Assembly (NCBI GenBank): GCA_017307375.1
Contig: JAFKFH010000005.1
Location: 434,001 to 498,000 of the forward strand
Length of the DNA stretch: 64,000 nucleotides
Direction: 5' to 3'
Source of the DNA: Alphaproteobacteria bacterium
GTDB taxonomy: Bacteria > Pseudomonadota > Alphaproteobacteria > Ferrovibrionales > Ferrovibrionaceae
Each line of letters starts with the position of its first letter. The stretch's first letter is position 1. Made by a program: the position numbers and the translations under genes. Below the pieces are notes generated by a model. The model was not told where the DNA came from, ran no database searches, and saw only the letters and a program-made list of their open reading frames with translations. Shown here one piece after another: positions 24,886 through 33,362 of this stretch.

Positions 24886-25722
24886 TCATCGATCGGTCTT
24901 CAGCTTGGGGTCGATGGCGTCGCGCAGCGCTTCGCCGAACAGGGTGAAGCCGAGGGTCGCGAGGGTCAGCATCAGGCCCGCGAAGGCCACCGGCCAGATC
25001 GTCTCGGTCAGGTTGGCATAGCCGTCGTTCAGCAGCGTGCCCCAACTGGCCAAGGGGGGCGGCACGCCGACGCCGAGAAAGGACAGGCCGGCCTCGATGG
25101 TGATGACGACCGGAATGTCCATCGAGGCGAGCACGACCAGCGGCCCCATGATGTTGGGCACGATATGGACCAGCACCAGCCGAGCGCGCGAGGCGCCGAG
25201 CACGCGCTCGGCCTCGAGGAATGGCGCATTCTTCAGCGACAGCACCTGGGCGCGGGCGACGCGCCCGAAATGCGGCAGCAGCGTGATCGAGACGATCAGT
25301 ACGACCTTGCCTAGCCCGGGCCCCAGCAGGGCGACGACCGCCAGGGCGAAGACCAGGCTCGGGAACGACGAGATGATGTCGAACAGGATCAGGATCGCCC
25401 GCTCGACCTCGCGCGGCGCATAGGCCGCGCCGATGCCCATCAGCGTGCCGACGACCAGCGAGACGATGATGGTCGAGACCGCGACCAGCAGCGCGGTCTG
25501 GGTGCCGTAGAGCATCCGGCTGAACAGGTCGCGGCCGAGATGGTCGGTGCCCATCGGGTGGATCCAGGTCGGATCCGAGAAACGGTTGAGAATGTCGAGT
25601 TCGTTGGGATCGTAGGGCGAGATCACCTGGGCGCCGAGGCCCATGATCAGGATCAGCACCACCAGGATCAGCCCGAGCCGGCCGGTCGAGCGGCCCCAGA
25701 TCTGCGCGATGACGCCGCGCAT
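24886..25722 (-). CDS. Peptide-type ABC transporter permease (DppC/OppC-like)
   Basis: This 278-residue membrane protein has the DppC start (a first transmembrane segment then HPMGTDHLGRDLFSRMLYG), five further hydrophobic segments and the ATPase-contacting loop EAERVLGASRARLVLVHIVP. It pairs with the OppB-like permease; the two genes share one base at the junction. Confidence 0.94.
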   Translation of the reverse strand: MRGVIAQIWGRSTGRLGLILVVLILIMGLGAQVISPYDPNELDILNRFSDPTWIHPMGTDHLGRDLFSRMLYGTQTALLVAVSTIIVSLVVGTLMGIGAAYAPREVERAILILFDIISSFPSLVFALAVVALLGPGLGKVVLIVSITLLPHFGRVARAQVLSLKNAPFLEAERVLGASRARLVLVHIVPNIMGPLVVLASMDIPVVITIEAGLSFLGVGVPPPLASWGTLLNDGYANLTETIWPVAFAGLMLTLATLGFTLFGEALRDAIDPKLKTDR

Positions 25723-26693
25723 CAGTGGCCACCGCCGGCGCGCGCCGACTGGCGCATGCGCGGATCGAGCCAGCCATAGGACATGTCGACCAGCAGATTG
25801 GTCAGCACGAACAGCAGGACGACGACCAGCACGCCGGCCTGCACGACGGGATAGTTGCGGGTCAGGATCGCATCGTAGACCAGCTTGCCGATGCCCGGCC
25901 GGGCGAAGATGATCTCGGCGAAGATCGCGCCGCCCAGCAGGCGTCCGATGCCCAGGCCGAGAATGGCGACGGTCGGAATGGCCGCGTTCTTCAGGGCATA
26001 TTTGTAGATGATCTTGGTATCCGACACGCCATAGGCGCGCGCCGTGCGGATATAGGGTTCGCCCATCACTTCGAGCAGCGACGAGCGCACGAGCCTGGCG
26101 ATGTAGCCGACCCAGCCCAGCGCCAGCGACACTGAGGGCAGGATCAGCCGCACCAGCTGGTCGAGATAGTTGCCGGGCTCGCCGGCGCCCAGCACCGGCA
26201 GCCAGTCGAGCCAGATCGAGAAGATCAGCAGCAGGAAGATCGCCACGACGAAATTCGGCATCGCGATGAACGACACCGAGAACACGGCGCCGATGCGGTC
26301 ACCGATCGAATCCGGATGGGTCGCGGCATAGGCGCCGAGCGGCAGGCCGACGAGAATGGCAAGGCCGATCGAGGCGAAGGTCAGGGTGACGGTGAAGGGC
26401 AGCACTTCCATCACCATCGTCAGGATCGGACGACCCGAGATCACGTCGGTGCCGAGATTGCCCTGCAGCACATTGCCGAAGAAGATCGCCAGCCGCCGCC
26501 AGACCGGCAGGTCGAGACCCATCTGCTTGGAAAAGGCGGCCACCGCCTCAGGGGTGGCACGCGGCCCCAGCAGCACGTCGGCCGGATTGCCGGGCACCAG
26601 CAGCGTCAGGCAGAACAGCAGCGCCACCGCGCCGACGATCACCAGGATCGTGGTCAGGAGGCGATTGGCAAGGAAGCGCAACGAAGCTGGCAC
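25722..26693 (-). CDS. Peptide-type ABC transporter permease (DppB/OppB-like)
   Basis: This 323-residue membrane protein begins with the DppB-type segment (LANRLLTTILVIVGAVALLF), continues with a loop carrying DLPVWRRLAIFFGNVLQGNL, and has a conserved IRTARAYGVSD loop for ATPase contact. GTG is chosen because it directly precedes the conserved N-terminus; no in-frame ATG is close. A strong stem-loop lies between it and the binding-protein gene. Confidence 0.93.
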   Translation of the reverse strand: MPASLRFLANRLLTTILVIVGAVALLFCLTLLVPGNPADVLLGPRATPEAVAAFSKQMGLDLPVWRRLAIFFGNVLQGNLGTDVISGRPILTMVMEVLPFTVTLTFASIGLAILVGLPLGAYAATHPDSIGDRIGAVFSVSFIAMPNFVVAIFLLLIFSIWLDWLPVLGAGEPGNYLDQLVRLILPSVSLALGWVGYIARLVRSSLLEVMGEPYIRTARAYGVSDTKIIYKYALKNAAIPTVAILGLGIGRLLGGAIFAEIIFARPGIGKLVYDAILTRNYPVVQAGVLVVVLLFVLTNLLVDMSYGWLDPRMRQSARAGGGH

Positions 26694-26725
26694 GGGCTGG
26701 CATCCATTCCGGGAACGACAAGGGC

Positions 26726-26758
26726 GCCGGCGGCTCGCACGCAGCGCGAGCCGCCGGC
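26726..26758. other. 13-base-pair intercistronic stem-loop
   Basis: GCCGGCGGCTCGC and GCGAGCCGCCGGC pair perfectly around a 7-base loop, 12 bases after the binding-protein stop. No U-run follows, so it is probably not a full terminator; such hairpins often protect the binding-protein mRNA end and lower permease expression. Confidence 0.75.
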
Positions 26759-26770
26759 CACCGGACCGGA

Positions 26771-28324
26771 TCAGGCTTCGCGGAACAGGCCGAGCTGGAG
26801 ATCGTCGCCGTTCGGCAGGATAGCCGGCCGCAGCCACTTCTTCGAGGCGAAGACGTTGACCTCATGGGTCAGCCAGATATAGGCCGCCGACTGGTCCATC
26901 ACCTTCTGCAGCTCGATGTAGAGCTTGGCACGCTCATTGGCGTCGTCGGTCGAGGCCGCGGCGACGTTGAGCTTGTCGAACTCGGGGCTGGCCCAGCGCT
27001 GCCAGTTCCAGACGCCGACCTGCTCGGAGACGAACCACTGGGTCTGGAAGGCCGGATCGGCCTTGCCGCCGAAGCGCTGGATCGACAGGTCGAGATTCTT
27101 GCCCGCGTCGCCCTTGCCGGCCGACCAGAACGTGCCGCCGTCGAGCACTTCGAGGTTCAGCTTGATGCCGAGATTGGCCAGCATGGCCTGCACGACGAGG
27201 CCGGCGGCCTGGAAAGCCGGGCGGTTGAGCAGGGTCAGCTTGCATTCGAAGCCCTTCTCGTGGCCGGCTTCGGCCATCAGCTTCTTCGCCGCATCGATGT
27301 CGCGCTTGTACTTCGGCGCATCGGCCCAATAGCCGAGCAGGCCCGGCGCGATCAGCGAGTAGGCGCGGGTGACCGCGCCGTTATAGGCGGCGAGGATGAC
27401 GCGGTCGACGTCGATGGCGAGCCGGATCGCCTGGCGCACCTTGAGATTGTCGAACGGCGGCTTGGAGACGTTGATGCCGATCCAGACGAAATTGATGGAA
27501 TCGAGCGAGATGACGTCGGTATCCGCCAGCTTCGCCATTTCCTTGGCGGCGGCCGGCTCGATCACGGTGAAGTCGAGCTCGCCCGAGCGGAAGGCGAGTT
27601 CCGCGGTCTTCGGATCGGCGACGGGCTTCAGGATGACTTCGTTGAACGCGACCTTCTGGCCCTTCCACTCGGGATTGGCCTTGAGGATGATGCGCTGGTT
27701 CGGCTCCCACTTCTCGAGGATATAGGGACCCGAGCCGATCAGGCTCTTGGTCGCCTGGTCGCCCAGCTTCTCGTAAGCCGCCTTGGACAGGATCGAACCC
27801 GAGCCGTCCGGCAGGTTGACCAGCCAGATCGCCGGGGCCGGATTCTTCAGGTGGATCTTGCCGGTATACTTGCCGGTGACCTCGACCTCCTTCAGCGCCT
27901 CCCAATCCTTGGCGTATTGGGCCATCTGGCCGTTCGCCATCGGCTTGATGTAGCGCTCGAACGAGAACTTGACGTCCTCGGCGGTCACTTCGCCGTAGCC
28001 GCCATGGAACATCAGGCCCGGCTTCAGCTCGAACTCGATCAGTGTCGGCGAGACCTGGGTGATCGACTTGGCGGCGTCGAGTTCCCACTCGAACTTGCCG
28101 GGCTTGAACGAGATCAGCCCCTGCAGCACCGCGCGCATGACGTTGCCTTCCACGTAGGAAACGCGGTTGGCCGGATCGAGCGACTGGATGTCGCGCATCA
28201 TGCGGACGGTGATGCGCTCGCGGGCGGCCTGGGCGGGGCCGGCGAAAATCGGGAACAAGGCGGCACCGCCGGCGGCGGCAGCCCCCGCCTTCAGCATGGA
28301 ACGCCGTGAGAACTTGCCAGCCAT
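26771..28324 (-). CDS. Peptide-type ABC transporter substrate-binding protein, Tat-exported
   Basis: This 517-residue family 5 binding protein starts with a twin-arginine signal (KFSRRSMLKAGAAAAGGAAL). The mature part has the usual DppA/OppA sequence LDPANRVSYVEGNVMRAVLQ, then AEDVKFSFERYI and a C-terminal YIELQKVMDQSAAYIW. It captures the ligand for the OppBCDF-like transporter that follows. ATG at 28324 has GGGGGAAGA 6 bases ahead; an earlier in-frame start would place the Tat motif unusually deep. The downstream cyclodeaminase-like enzyme and upstream M24 enzyme suggest an amino-compound ligand. Confidence 0.92.
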   Translation of the reverse strand: MAGKFSRRSMLKAGAAAAGGAALFPIFAGPAQAARERITVRMMRDIQSLDPANRVSYVEGNVMRAVLQGLISFKPGKFEWELDAAKSITQVSPTLIEFELKPGLMFHGGYGEVTAEDVKFSFERYIKPMANGQMAQYAKDWEALKEVEVTGKYTGKIHLKNPAPAIWLVNLPDGSGSILSKAAYEKLGDQATKSLIGSGPYILEKWEPNQRIILKANPEWKGQKVAFNEVILKPVADPKTAELAFRSGELDFTVIEPAAAKEMAKLADTDVISLDSINFVWIGINVSKPPFDNLKVRQAIRLAIDVDRVILAAYNGAVTRAYSLIAPGLLGYWADAPKYKRDIDAAKKLMAEAGHEKGFECKLTLLNRPAFQAAGLVVQAMLANLGIKLNLEVLDGGTFWSAGKGDAGKNLDLSIQRFGGKADPAFQTQWFVSEQVGVWNWQRWASPEFDKLNVAAASTDDANERAKLYIELQKVMDQSAAYIWLTHEVNVFASKKWLRPAILPNGDDLQLGLFREA

Positions 28325-28423
28325 CGTGGTCTTCCCCCTGTTTGCGCGCACAGGCCGGCGCGCGGATGAAATCAACTATCCCCGAATGCGTTCATCGTGT
28401 TTTGTTGCTTGAAGCGTACATGC

Positions 28424-28442
28424 CTAGACAACATCAGACAAC
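28424..28442. promoter_or_regulatory. Direct AGACAAC repeats upstream of the peptide ABC operon
   Basis: CTAGACAAC (28424-28432) and CAGACAAC (28435-28442) lie in the 126-base gap between the M24 gene and the binding-protein gene. CTAGACAAC is identical to the right half of the palindrome before the ammonia-lyase gene at 33363-33376, so the HutC-type regulator may bind both. Inference only. Confidence 0.4.
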
Positions 28443-28450
28443 TACAAATT

Positions 28451-29647
28451 TCAGATCGTCCGGCCGAGCAACTGGTCGTCGAAACGGTAGCGGCTGAGCG
28501 TTTCGGTACCCGCCTCGGTGACCAGCAACTGATCCTCGAGCTTGACGCCCTGGCCGCTGCTCGCCGAACCGACATAGCTCTCGACGCAGATGACCATGCC
28601 GGGCTCGACGCAGCCCGCCAGCGGATAGGGCTTGCCGGGCTCGATATGGGGAATATTGGGATGTTCGCCCGAGAGCCCCAGGCCATGCCCGACGCAGTAA
28701 TAGCGGCTCTGTCGGTGCTCCTCCGGCACCGGCCAGGCGCGGGCCGCGATATCGGCGAAGGCCACGCCGGGCCGGATCAGATCGGCGTTCCAGGCCAATT
28801 GCTCGCGCGCCCGGCCGTAGAGCATGCGTTGCTCGCCACCGGGCCGTCCGCCACCGACGCGGAAAGTGCGTGAGAAATCCACGGCATAGCCGGCGTAGCC
28901 GGTAACGTCCGTATCGAAGCAGATCAGGTCGCCCGGCTCGACCCGGCGCTCGCCGGCTTCACGGAAGTAGGGAAACGTTGCCGATCCGCTTTGCAACAGC
29001 CGGGTCGAGACGTAGTGGCCCCCGCCGGCGATGAAGCGGCGATGGAATTCGGCCCAGATCTCGACTTCGGCCAAGCCTGGGCGGATCGCCGCCTCCAACT
29101 CGCCGGCCGCCCGCTCGACCCGGGCCACCGCCTCCCGGATATAGGGCAGTTCGACCGCCAGCTTGATTCGGCGCGCTGCCGCAAAAACGGCATCCGCATC
29201 GCTCAAGGAGATACCGCGGGCGCGCAGCGCATCGACCGTATGGAACGGCAACCGGTCGATGCCCAGCCGCCGCTCGCCCGGCGCGTGCTCGGCCATGGCG
29301 GCGGCAATAGCCGCGGCGAAGCGCGCCGCGGCCGCGGCCGGCTCGCCCCCCGAGGAGACATGGTCGAGGCCTTCCGCCTGGCGGATGTCGTCGATCGTCG
29401 GCAGGCCGGCCGCCAGATGCGCACAGCCGCGGAAATCGTAGAGGATCGACGGGCCGTCGGCGAACATCAGCAGATAGCGCGCCGGGGTGCGCATGCTCCA
29501 GACACTCATGTTGGTCGCGCCGGTCGCGTAGAGAATGTTGACAGGATCGACGATGACCAGGGCCGGGCAATTGGCCCGGCGCATCATGTCGCGCACGCGG
29601 GCGGCACGGGCGAGCAGCAGATCGGGGGAGACGGACGAGAAGCTCAT
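28451..29647 (-). CDS. M24-family metalloenzyme, DddP-like subgroup
   Basis: This 398-residue protein has the creatinase/aminopeptidase two-domain layout. Metal ligands are readable as Asp245, Asp247 (FDTD), Asp257 (DFSRTF), His321, Glu356 and Glu371 (KLEDQ). The spacing 10/64/35/15 equals that recalled for the DMSP lyase DddP and differs from aminopeptidase P. Sequence around NILYATGATNMSVW and TRLLQSG is also DddP-like. However, the position of DddP's catalytic Asp (6 residues after His) is Gly327, so DMSP cleavage is doubtful. It is divergent from a LysR gene and lies upstream of the peptide ABC operon. Xaa-Pro peptidase is the cautious label. Confidence 0.85.
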   Translation of the reverse strand: MSFSSVSPDLLLARAARVRDMMRRANCPALVIVDPVNILYATGATNMSVWSMRTPARYLLMFADGPSILYDFRGCAHLAAGLPTIDDIRQAEGLDHVSSGGEPAAAAARFAAAIAAAMAEHAPGERRLGIDRLPFHTVDALRARGISLSDADAVFAAARRIKLAVELPYIREAVARVERAAGELEAAIRPGLAEVEIWAEFHRRFIAGGGHYVSTRLLQSGSATFPYFREAGERRVEPGDLICFDTDVTGYAGYAVDFSRTFRVGGGRPGGEQRMLYGRAREQLAWNADLIRPGVAFADIAARAWPVPEEHRQSRYYCVGHGLGLSGEHPNIPHIEPGKPYPLAGCVEPGMVICVESYVGSASSGQGVKLEDQLLVTEAGTETLSRYRFDDQLLGRTI

Positions 29648-29659
29648 GGACCGAATGTT

Positions 29660-29694
29660 GATCTCCCGATTGCATCACATCAAATATGGAGATC
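29660..29694. promoter_or_regulatory. Inverted repeat GATCTCC-N21-GGAGATC between M24 and LysR genes
   Basis: A 7-base inverted repeat spans most of the 69-base divergent intergenic region. Its position suits a LysR binding site controlling both genes, but the arms lack an obvious T-N11-A core. Confidence 0.35.
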
Positions 29695-29716
29695 TGATAC
29701 GAATGGATCAGGAAAC

Positions 29717-30628
29717 ATGATTCCTTTCTCGCTTCGCCAGCTCGGTCATGTCGTCGCGGCCGCGCGGCATGAAAACGTGACGGCCGCCGCCCGCGCCCTG
29801 CATGTCTCGCAACCCTCGATCTCGGCCTCGATCGCGCGGATCGAAAACCATTACGGCCGGCCGCTGTTCGTGCGCCATACCGGCCAGGGCGTGTCGCTGA
29901 CCCCGTTCGGCCGGCAATTCGTCCGCGAAGCCACCGCCCTCGTTGCGTCGGCCCGCAACCTCGCCGACCTCGACAGGGATGATGGCGGGGTCGCCGGCGA
30001 GTTGATCGTCGGCTGCTACGAGGGGATCGCACCGATCTATCTGCCGCGGCTGATGCAGGCCTTTCGCGCGCGGCACCCGGGCGGCACCCTGCATTTCCGC
30101 GAGGCCGCGTTCGATGGCCTGTCGCGCCTGCTGGAGCAAGGCTCGGTCGATCTGGCACTTGGTTACCAGGCGGCGCTGAACGGGCCGTATGCCCGGACCG
30201 TCCTGATCGAACGGCAGCCCTATGCGATGATGCCGAAAGGTCATCCGCTGACCGCGCTGCGCCGCCTGCGGCTGCGCGACATCGCCGCGCATCCGCTGGT
30301 GTTCTCGGGCCAGCCGACGACCTGGACCAACACCCACCAGTTGTTTCGGTCCCAAGGGCTGGAACCGATGGTCGCGATGCGGGCGCGCTCGTTCGAATTG
30401 CAGCGGGCGCTGGTCGCCCGCGGTTTCGGGGTCGGCATCGCCACCACGAAGCCGATTTCCGACAAGACATATGACGGCGCGCGCCTCATCTATCGCGAGA
30501 TCGACGAGGTTCTGCCGCGGCAGGCGATCGTTGCCGCCTATGACCAGGCCGGGCTGACCCGTACCGGCCAGGCCTTCATCGACACGGCGGTGGCCTGCCT
30601 GACCGAAACGCCAAGGAGCAAGACGTGA
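29717..30628 (+). CDS. LysR-family transcriptional regulator
   Basis: This 303-residue protein has the N-terminal helix-turn-helix (FSLRQLGHVVAAARHENVTA, recognition part ALHVSQPSISASI) and a LysR effector domain (about residues 90-295). It is divergent from the M24 gene, the usual position for its activator. ATG at 29717 has AGGAAA directly ahead. The stop overlaps the start of the YbaK-like gene, so the two are co-translated. Confidence 0.92.
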   Translation: MIPFSLRQLGHVVAAARHENVTAAARALHVSQPSISASIARIENHYGRPLFVRHTGQGVSLTPFGRQFVREATALVASARNLADLDRDDGGVAGELIVGCYEGIAPIYLPRLMQAFRARHPGGTLHFREAAFDGLSRLLEQGSVDLALGYQAALNGPYARTVLIERQPYAMMPKGHPLTALRRLRLRDIAAHPLVFSGQPTTWTNTHQLFRSQGLEPMVAMRARSFELQRALVARGFGVGIATTKPISDKTYDGARLIYREIDEVLPRQAIVAAYDQAGLTRTGQAFIDTAVACLTETPRSKT

Positions 30629-31089
30629 GCCCGATGATCCAGACCTGGCTGACCGCCCGCGGACTGACGTTCCGGCTGCACGGCCATGAAGCCCTCAAGT
30701 CCTTCGAGGAATTGTCGGCCGCGCTGAACTTCCCGCCCGAGGCGATGGTCAAGACACTCGCCTTCATGGATCCGGCCGGTCGCTGCATCCTCGCGGCGAT
30801 GCCCGGGGCGGCGAAGGCCGACTACAAGCGGATCGCCGATGCCGCCGGGATAGCGCGGTCGCAACTGCGTGCGGCGACGCCGGCGGAACTGGGCGAGACC
30901 CTCGACGCCGAGGCCGGCGGTGTCGGCCCCTTCCCCCTGGCCGGCAGCCAGTTGCTGATCGACCGGAGCGTCGAGGCGCTCGCACGGATCTATTGCGGCA
31001 CCGGCCGTGTCGGTTCGACACTGGAAATCGACGGTGCCGCCTATCTGGCCGCGGCCGCCGGGATCATCGGAGATTTCGCCAAACGATGA
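30625..31089 (+). CDS. YbaK/EbsC-family aminoacyl-tRNA deacylase
   Basis: This 154-residue single-domain protein matches the YbaK fold: FEELSAALNFPPEAMVKTLAF contains the conserved lysine, and AGSQLLIDRSVEAL and YCGTGRVGSTLEI follow. Relatives hydrolyse mischarged tRNAs such as Cys- or Ala-tRNA(Pro). The GTG start overlaps the LysR stop in a GTGA arrangement; an ATG three codons later is a weaker alternative. Linkage to a LysR regulator is unusual and may be incidental. Confidence 0.88.
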   Translation: MSPMIQTWLTARGLTFRLHGHEALKSFEELSAALNFPPEAMVKTLAFMDPAGRCILAAMPGAAKADYKRIADAAGIARSQLRAATPAELGETLDAEAGGVGPFPLAGSQLLIDRSVEALARIYCGTGRVGSTLEIDGAAYLAAAAGIIGDFAKR

Positions 31090-31120
31090 TCCGGCGGCGC
31101 GGCGAGCGGAGATCGCCCCG

Positions 31121-31849
31121 TCAGCTGCCCCGCTTCATGAAGCGGCCGCCCAGGCGATAGCGGGCGCCGGGATAGAGCAGCCGGGCCGCCGAGATGATCT
31201 GCCCGTTCGACCAGGTGCGGCGGCGGATCAGCAGGCAAGGCTCGGTCTTGTCGATCTGCAGGTGCTTGCGCTCCCACGGTTCGGCCAGCACCGCCTCGAT
31301 GATGTGTTCGCCTTCCGACAGCGGCGCCTGCTGCATCAGGTAGTGATGCGGCGTCACCCGCGCCGGATCGATCTCGAGATAACGCGGTACGGCGGCCGGG
31401 TTGACCCAGCGATCCTCGAGCTGGATCGGCACCTCGTTCTCGAGATTGGTCAGGACCGTATGGTAGAGCTGGGTGCCCGGCATCACGCTGAACTGGCTGG
31501 CGACGTCGGCCGGCGCCTCCTCGACCTGATGCCAGATCACCTCGGCACGATGCTCGTGCCCGCGCTCGCGGATCTCGTCGGCGATCGAGCGAATCTCCAT
31601 CAGCGGCGCCTGCGGCTTGGCACCGGCCACGAAGGTGCCGACCCCATGCACCCGCACCAGCATCCCTTCCGACGTCAATTCGCGCAGGGCGCGGTGAACG
31701 GTCATCCGGCTGATGCCGAGATCCCGGACCAGTTCGTTCTCCGACGGAATCTTGTGGTCGGGCCCCCAGGCCCCGCTGGCGACGTTCTGCACGATCAGTT
31801 GCTTGACGCGCTGGTAGAGCGGGGCCGGACCATCGTCGAGAACAATCAT
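31121..31849 (-). CDS. GntR-family regulator, HutC/FarR subfamily
   Basis: This 242-residue regulator has an N-terminal winged helix (PLYQRVKQLIVQNVASGAWG, then ENELVRDLGISRMTVHRAL) and a C-terminal UTRA ligand-binding domain (about residues 90-235). Its overall sequence, including PQAPLMEIRSIADEI, is very close to histidine-utilisation repressors, which respond to urocanate. It follows the ammonia-lyase-like gene 29 bases downstream on the same strand. The palindrome ahead of that gene is its likely operator. Confidence 0.9.
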   Translation of the reverse strand: MIVLDDGPAPLYQRVKQLIVQNVASGAWGPDHKIPSENELVRDLGISRMTVHRALRELTSEGMLVRVHGVGTFVAGAKPQAPLMEIRSIADEIRERGHEHRAEVIWHQVEEAPADVASQFSVMPGTQLYHTVLTNLENEVPIQLEDRWVNPAAVPRYLEIDPARVTPHHYLMQQAPLSEGEHIIEAVLAEPWERKHLQIDKTEPCLLIRRRTWSNGQIISAARLLYPGARYRLGGRFMKRGS

Positions 31850-31878
31850 TTTCCGCGGACTCCTTCGATCGCCCTTGT

Positions 31879-33327
31879 CTATACCAAGGGCGCAGCGGGG
31901 GCGAGGTCCTGAAAGGTCGCAACCGCCGGGCCAAGGTCGAAAGGCACCTCGCCTTCGCGGCCGATCGGCAAAAGCGGCGTCAGCGCCTCGGCGGCGGCGC
32001 GCAGGCCATGTCCCAGACCGGCAGGTTCCAGGCCGCGGCGGCGAATCGCCCAGCTGGCGACGATCGCCTCGATCGTGACCGCAACCCAGGCAGCCCCGGC
32101 CTGGCGCTCGCCCTCGGTCACCGCGACCGGGGCAAGGCCCGCGACATCCTCGACGCCATCGCAGATCTGACCCCGGTAGAGGGTGGTGACCGGCTGGGCC
32201 GCATGGGTTGCCGCGGCAAGCTTGGCTGTGGCGATATGGGCGATATTGAGGAACTGGACCCCGCCGCTCGCCCCGGCCTCGGCGGCGAGCCCGACCGGCA
32301 AGCCGGAGAATTGCGGCCATTGCAGCTTGTGCACGCGCTCGTTGCCTGCCTGGAGCGCCTTGGCGATCGCCAGCCGCACCGCATCGAGCGACAAGGTCAA
32401 CAGCGTGCTTTCCATGCTGCCGTGGGACACCGGCCGCCGGGCCTCCAGATCGATCACCGGGTTGTCGACGACCGCGTTGAGCTCGGCTTCCCAGATGCCC
32501 CAGGCCCAGCCCAGAGCGGCATAAAGGGCACCGTGGATCTGGGGCACGCAACGGAAGGACAGCGGGTCCTGCAGGAAGCGCGGCTCGCCCGAATGCCAGA
32601 GGGCGCTGCCCTCCAGCAGCCCGCGCAGATGATGGCCCGCCGCCCGGTGCCCGGGCTGCGGGTGCGCGATCTCGACGGCCGCGCTCCAGGCCCCGGGATT
32701 GCCGCGGAGGCCTTCGAGCGAGAGGGCCGCCGCAAGGTCGAGGGCACCGAGCAGCCGGCGACACTCCAGAAGAAACAGCGCGCCGTGCCCCAGCGTCAGG
32801 CTGTTCGAATTGAGCAGCGACATCGCTTCCTTCGGCCCGAGTTCCCGGCCCTCCAGCAGCGGCAGGGCCGCCTGCGACAGCGCGACGATATCCGACGCGC
32901 CGACCGAGCAGCCGAGGCGGACCGGCGGCAGGTCGGCGCCCGCCAGCCGCTCGACCAGCGCCGACACCAGCTCGGGCCGCACCCCGGACATCCCCGTGGC
33001 GAACTGATTGAGCTGCACGCCCAGGGCCGCGCGCAGCACCGCTTCGCCAGCCGCTTCGCCGGGGGCGAAGCTCGCATGGGCGGTGAGGACCCGGCGATTG
33101 AACGTCGCCATCTCGGCCGGCTGAAGGGCATAGTCCTTTTGCGAGCCAAAGCCGGTAGTGATTCCGTACGACGGTTCGCCGCGCGTCACCATGTCGTCGA
33201 CAACCGCGCGCCCCGCTTCGATGCGGGACCACGCGCCGGGGGCGATGCGCACGGCGGCACCGGCGGCGATCCGCCCCACGGCCTCCAGGGTGAGCCCCCG
33301 ACCGTCGACCTCGACCGCCTCGACCAT
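31879..33327 (-). CDS. Histidine/aromatic ammonia-lyase homologue with Ala-Ser-Asp in place of the MIO triad
   Basis: This 482-residue protein is clearly a HAL/PAL-family member: YGITTGFGSQ (Tyr54), PKEAMSLLNSNSLT, SFRCVPQIHGAL and AELNAVVDNPVI. These lyases form the MIO cofactor from Ala-Ser-Gly. Here the sequence reads CSVGASDIVAL: Ala144, Ser145, Asp146. The usual HGGNFHG-type segment is also altered (VSHGSMES). It may lack MIO, form a variant cofactor, or have another role. ATG has GAGGAG 8 bases ahead. No hutU, hutI or hutG is nearby, so histidine breakdown here is unproven. Confidence 0.85.
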   Translation of the reverse strand: MVEAVEVDGRGLTLEAVGRIAAGAAVRIAPGAWSRIEAGRAVVDDMVTRGEPSYGITTGFGSQKDYALQPAEMATFNRRVLTAHASFAPGEAAGEAVLRAALGVQLNQFATGMSGVRPELVSALVERLAGADLPPVRLGCSVGASDIVALSQAALPLLEGRELGPKEAMSLLNSNSLTLGHGALFLLECRRLLGALDLAAALSLEGLRGNPGAWSAAVEIAHPQPGHRAAGHHLRGLLEGSALWHSGEPRFLQDPLSFRCVPQIHGALYAALGWAWGIWEAELNAVVDNPVIDLEARRPVSHGSMESTLLTLSLDAVRLAIAKALQAGNERVHKLQWPQFSGLPVGLAAEAGASGGVQFLNIAHIATAKLAAATHAAQPVTTLYRGQICDGVEDVAGLAPVAVTEGERQAGAAWVAVTIEAIVASWAIRRRGLEPAGLGHGLRAAAEALTPLLPIGREGEVPFDLGPAVATFQDLAPAAPLV

Positions 33328-33362
33328 GCCGCCTCCTCGTTAAGCCCGACCACTGTTATAGT

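Noticed and set aside
20906-29647. A complete hydroxyectoine or beta-hydroxyaspartate pathway
   Set aside because: Gene order and orientation differ, and eutA/eutE or bhcA/bhcC equivalents are missing; only the family resemblance is reported.
31879-33327. Plain histidine ammonia-lyase (hutH) label
   Set aside because: The Ala-Ser-Gly triad needed for the MIO cofactor is Ala-Ser-Asp and no other hut enzyme genes are nearby, so the standard name would overstate the evidence.
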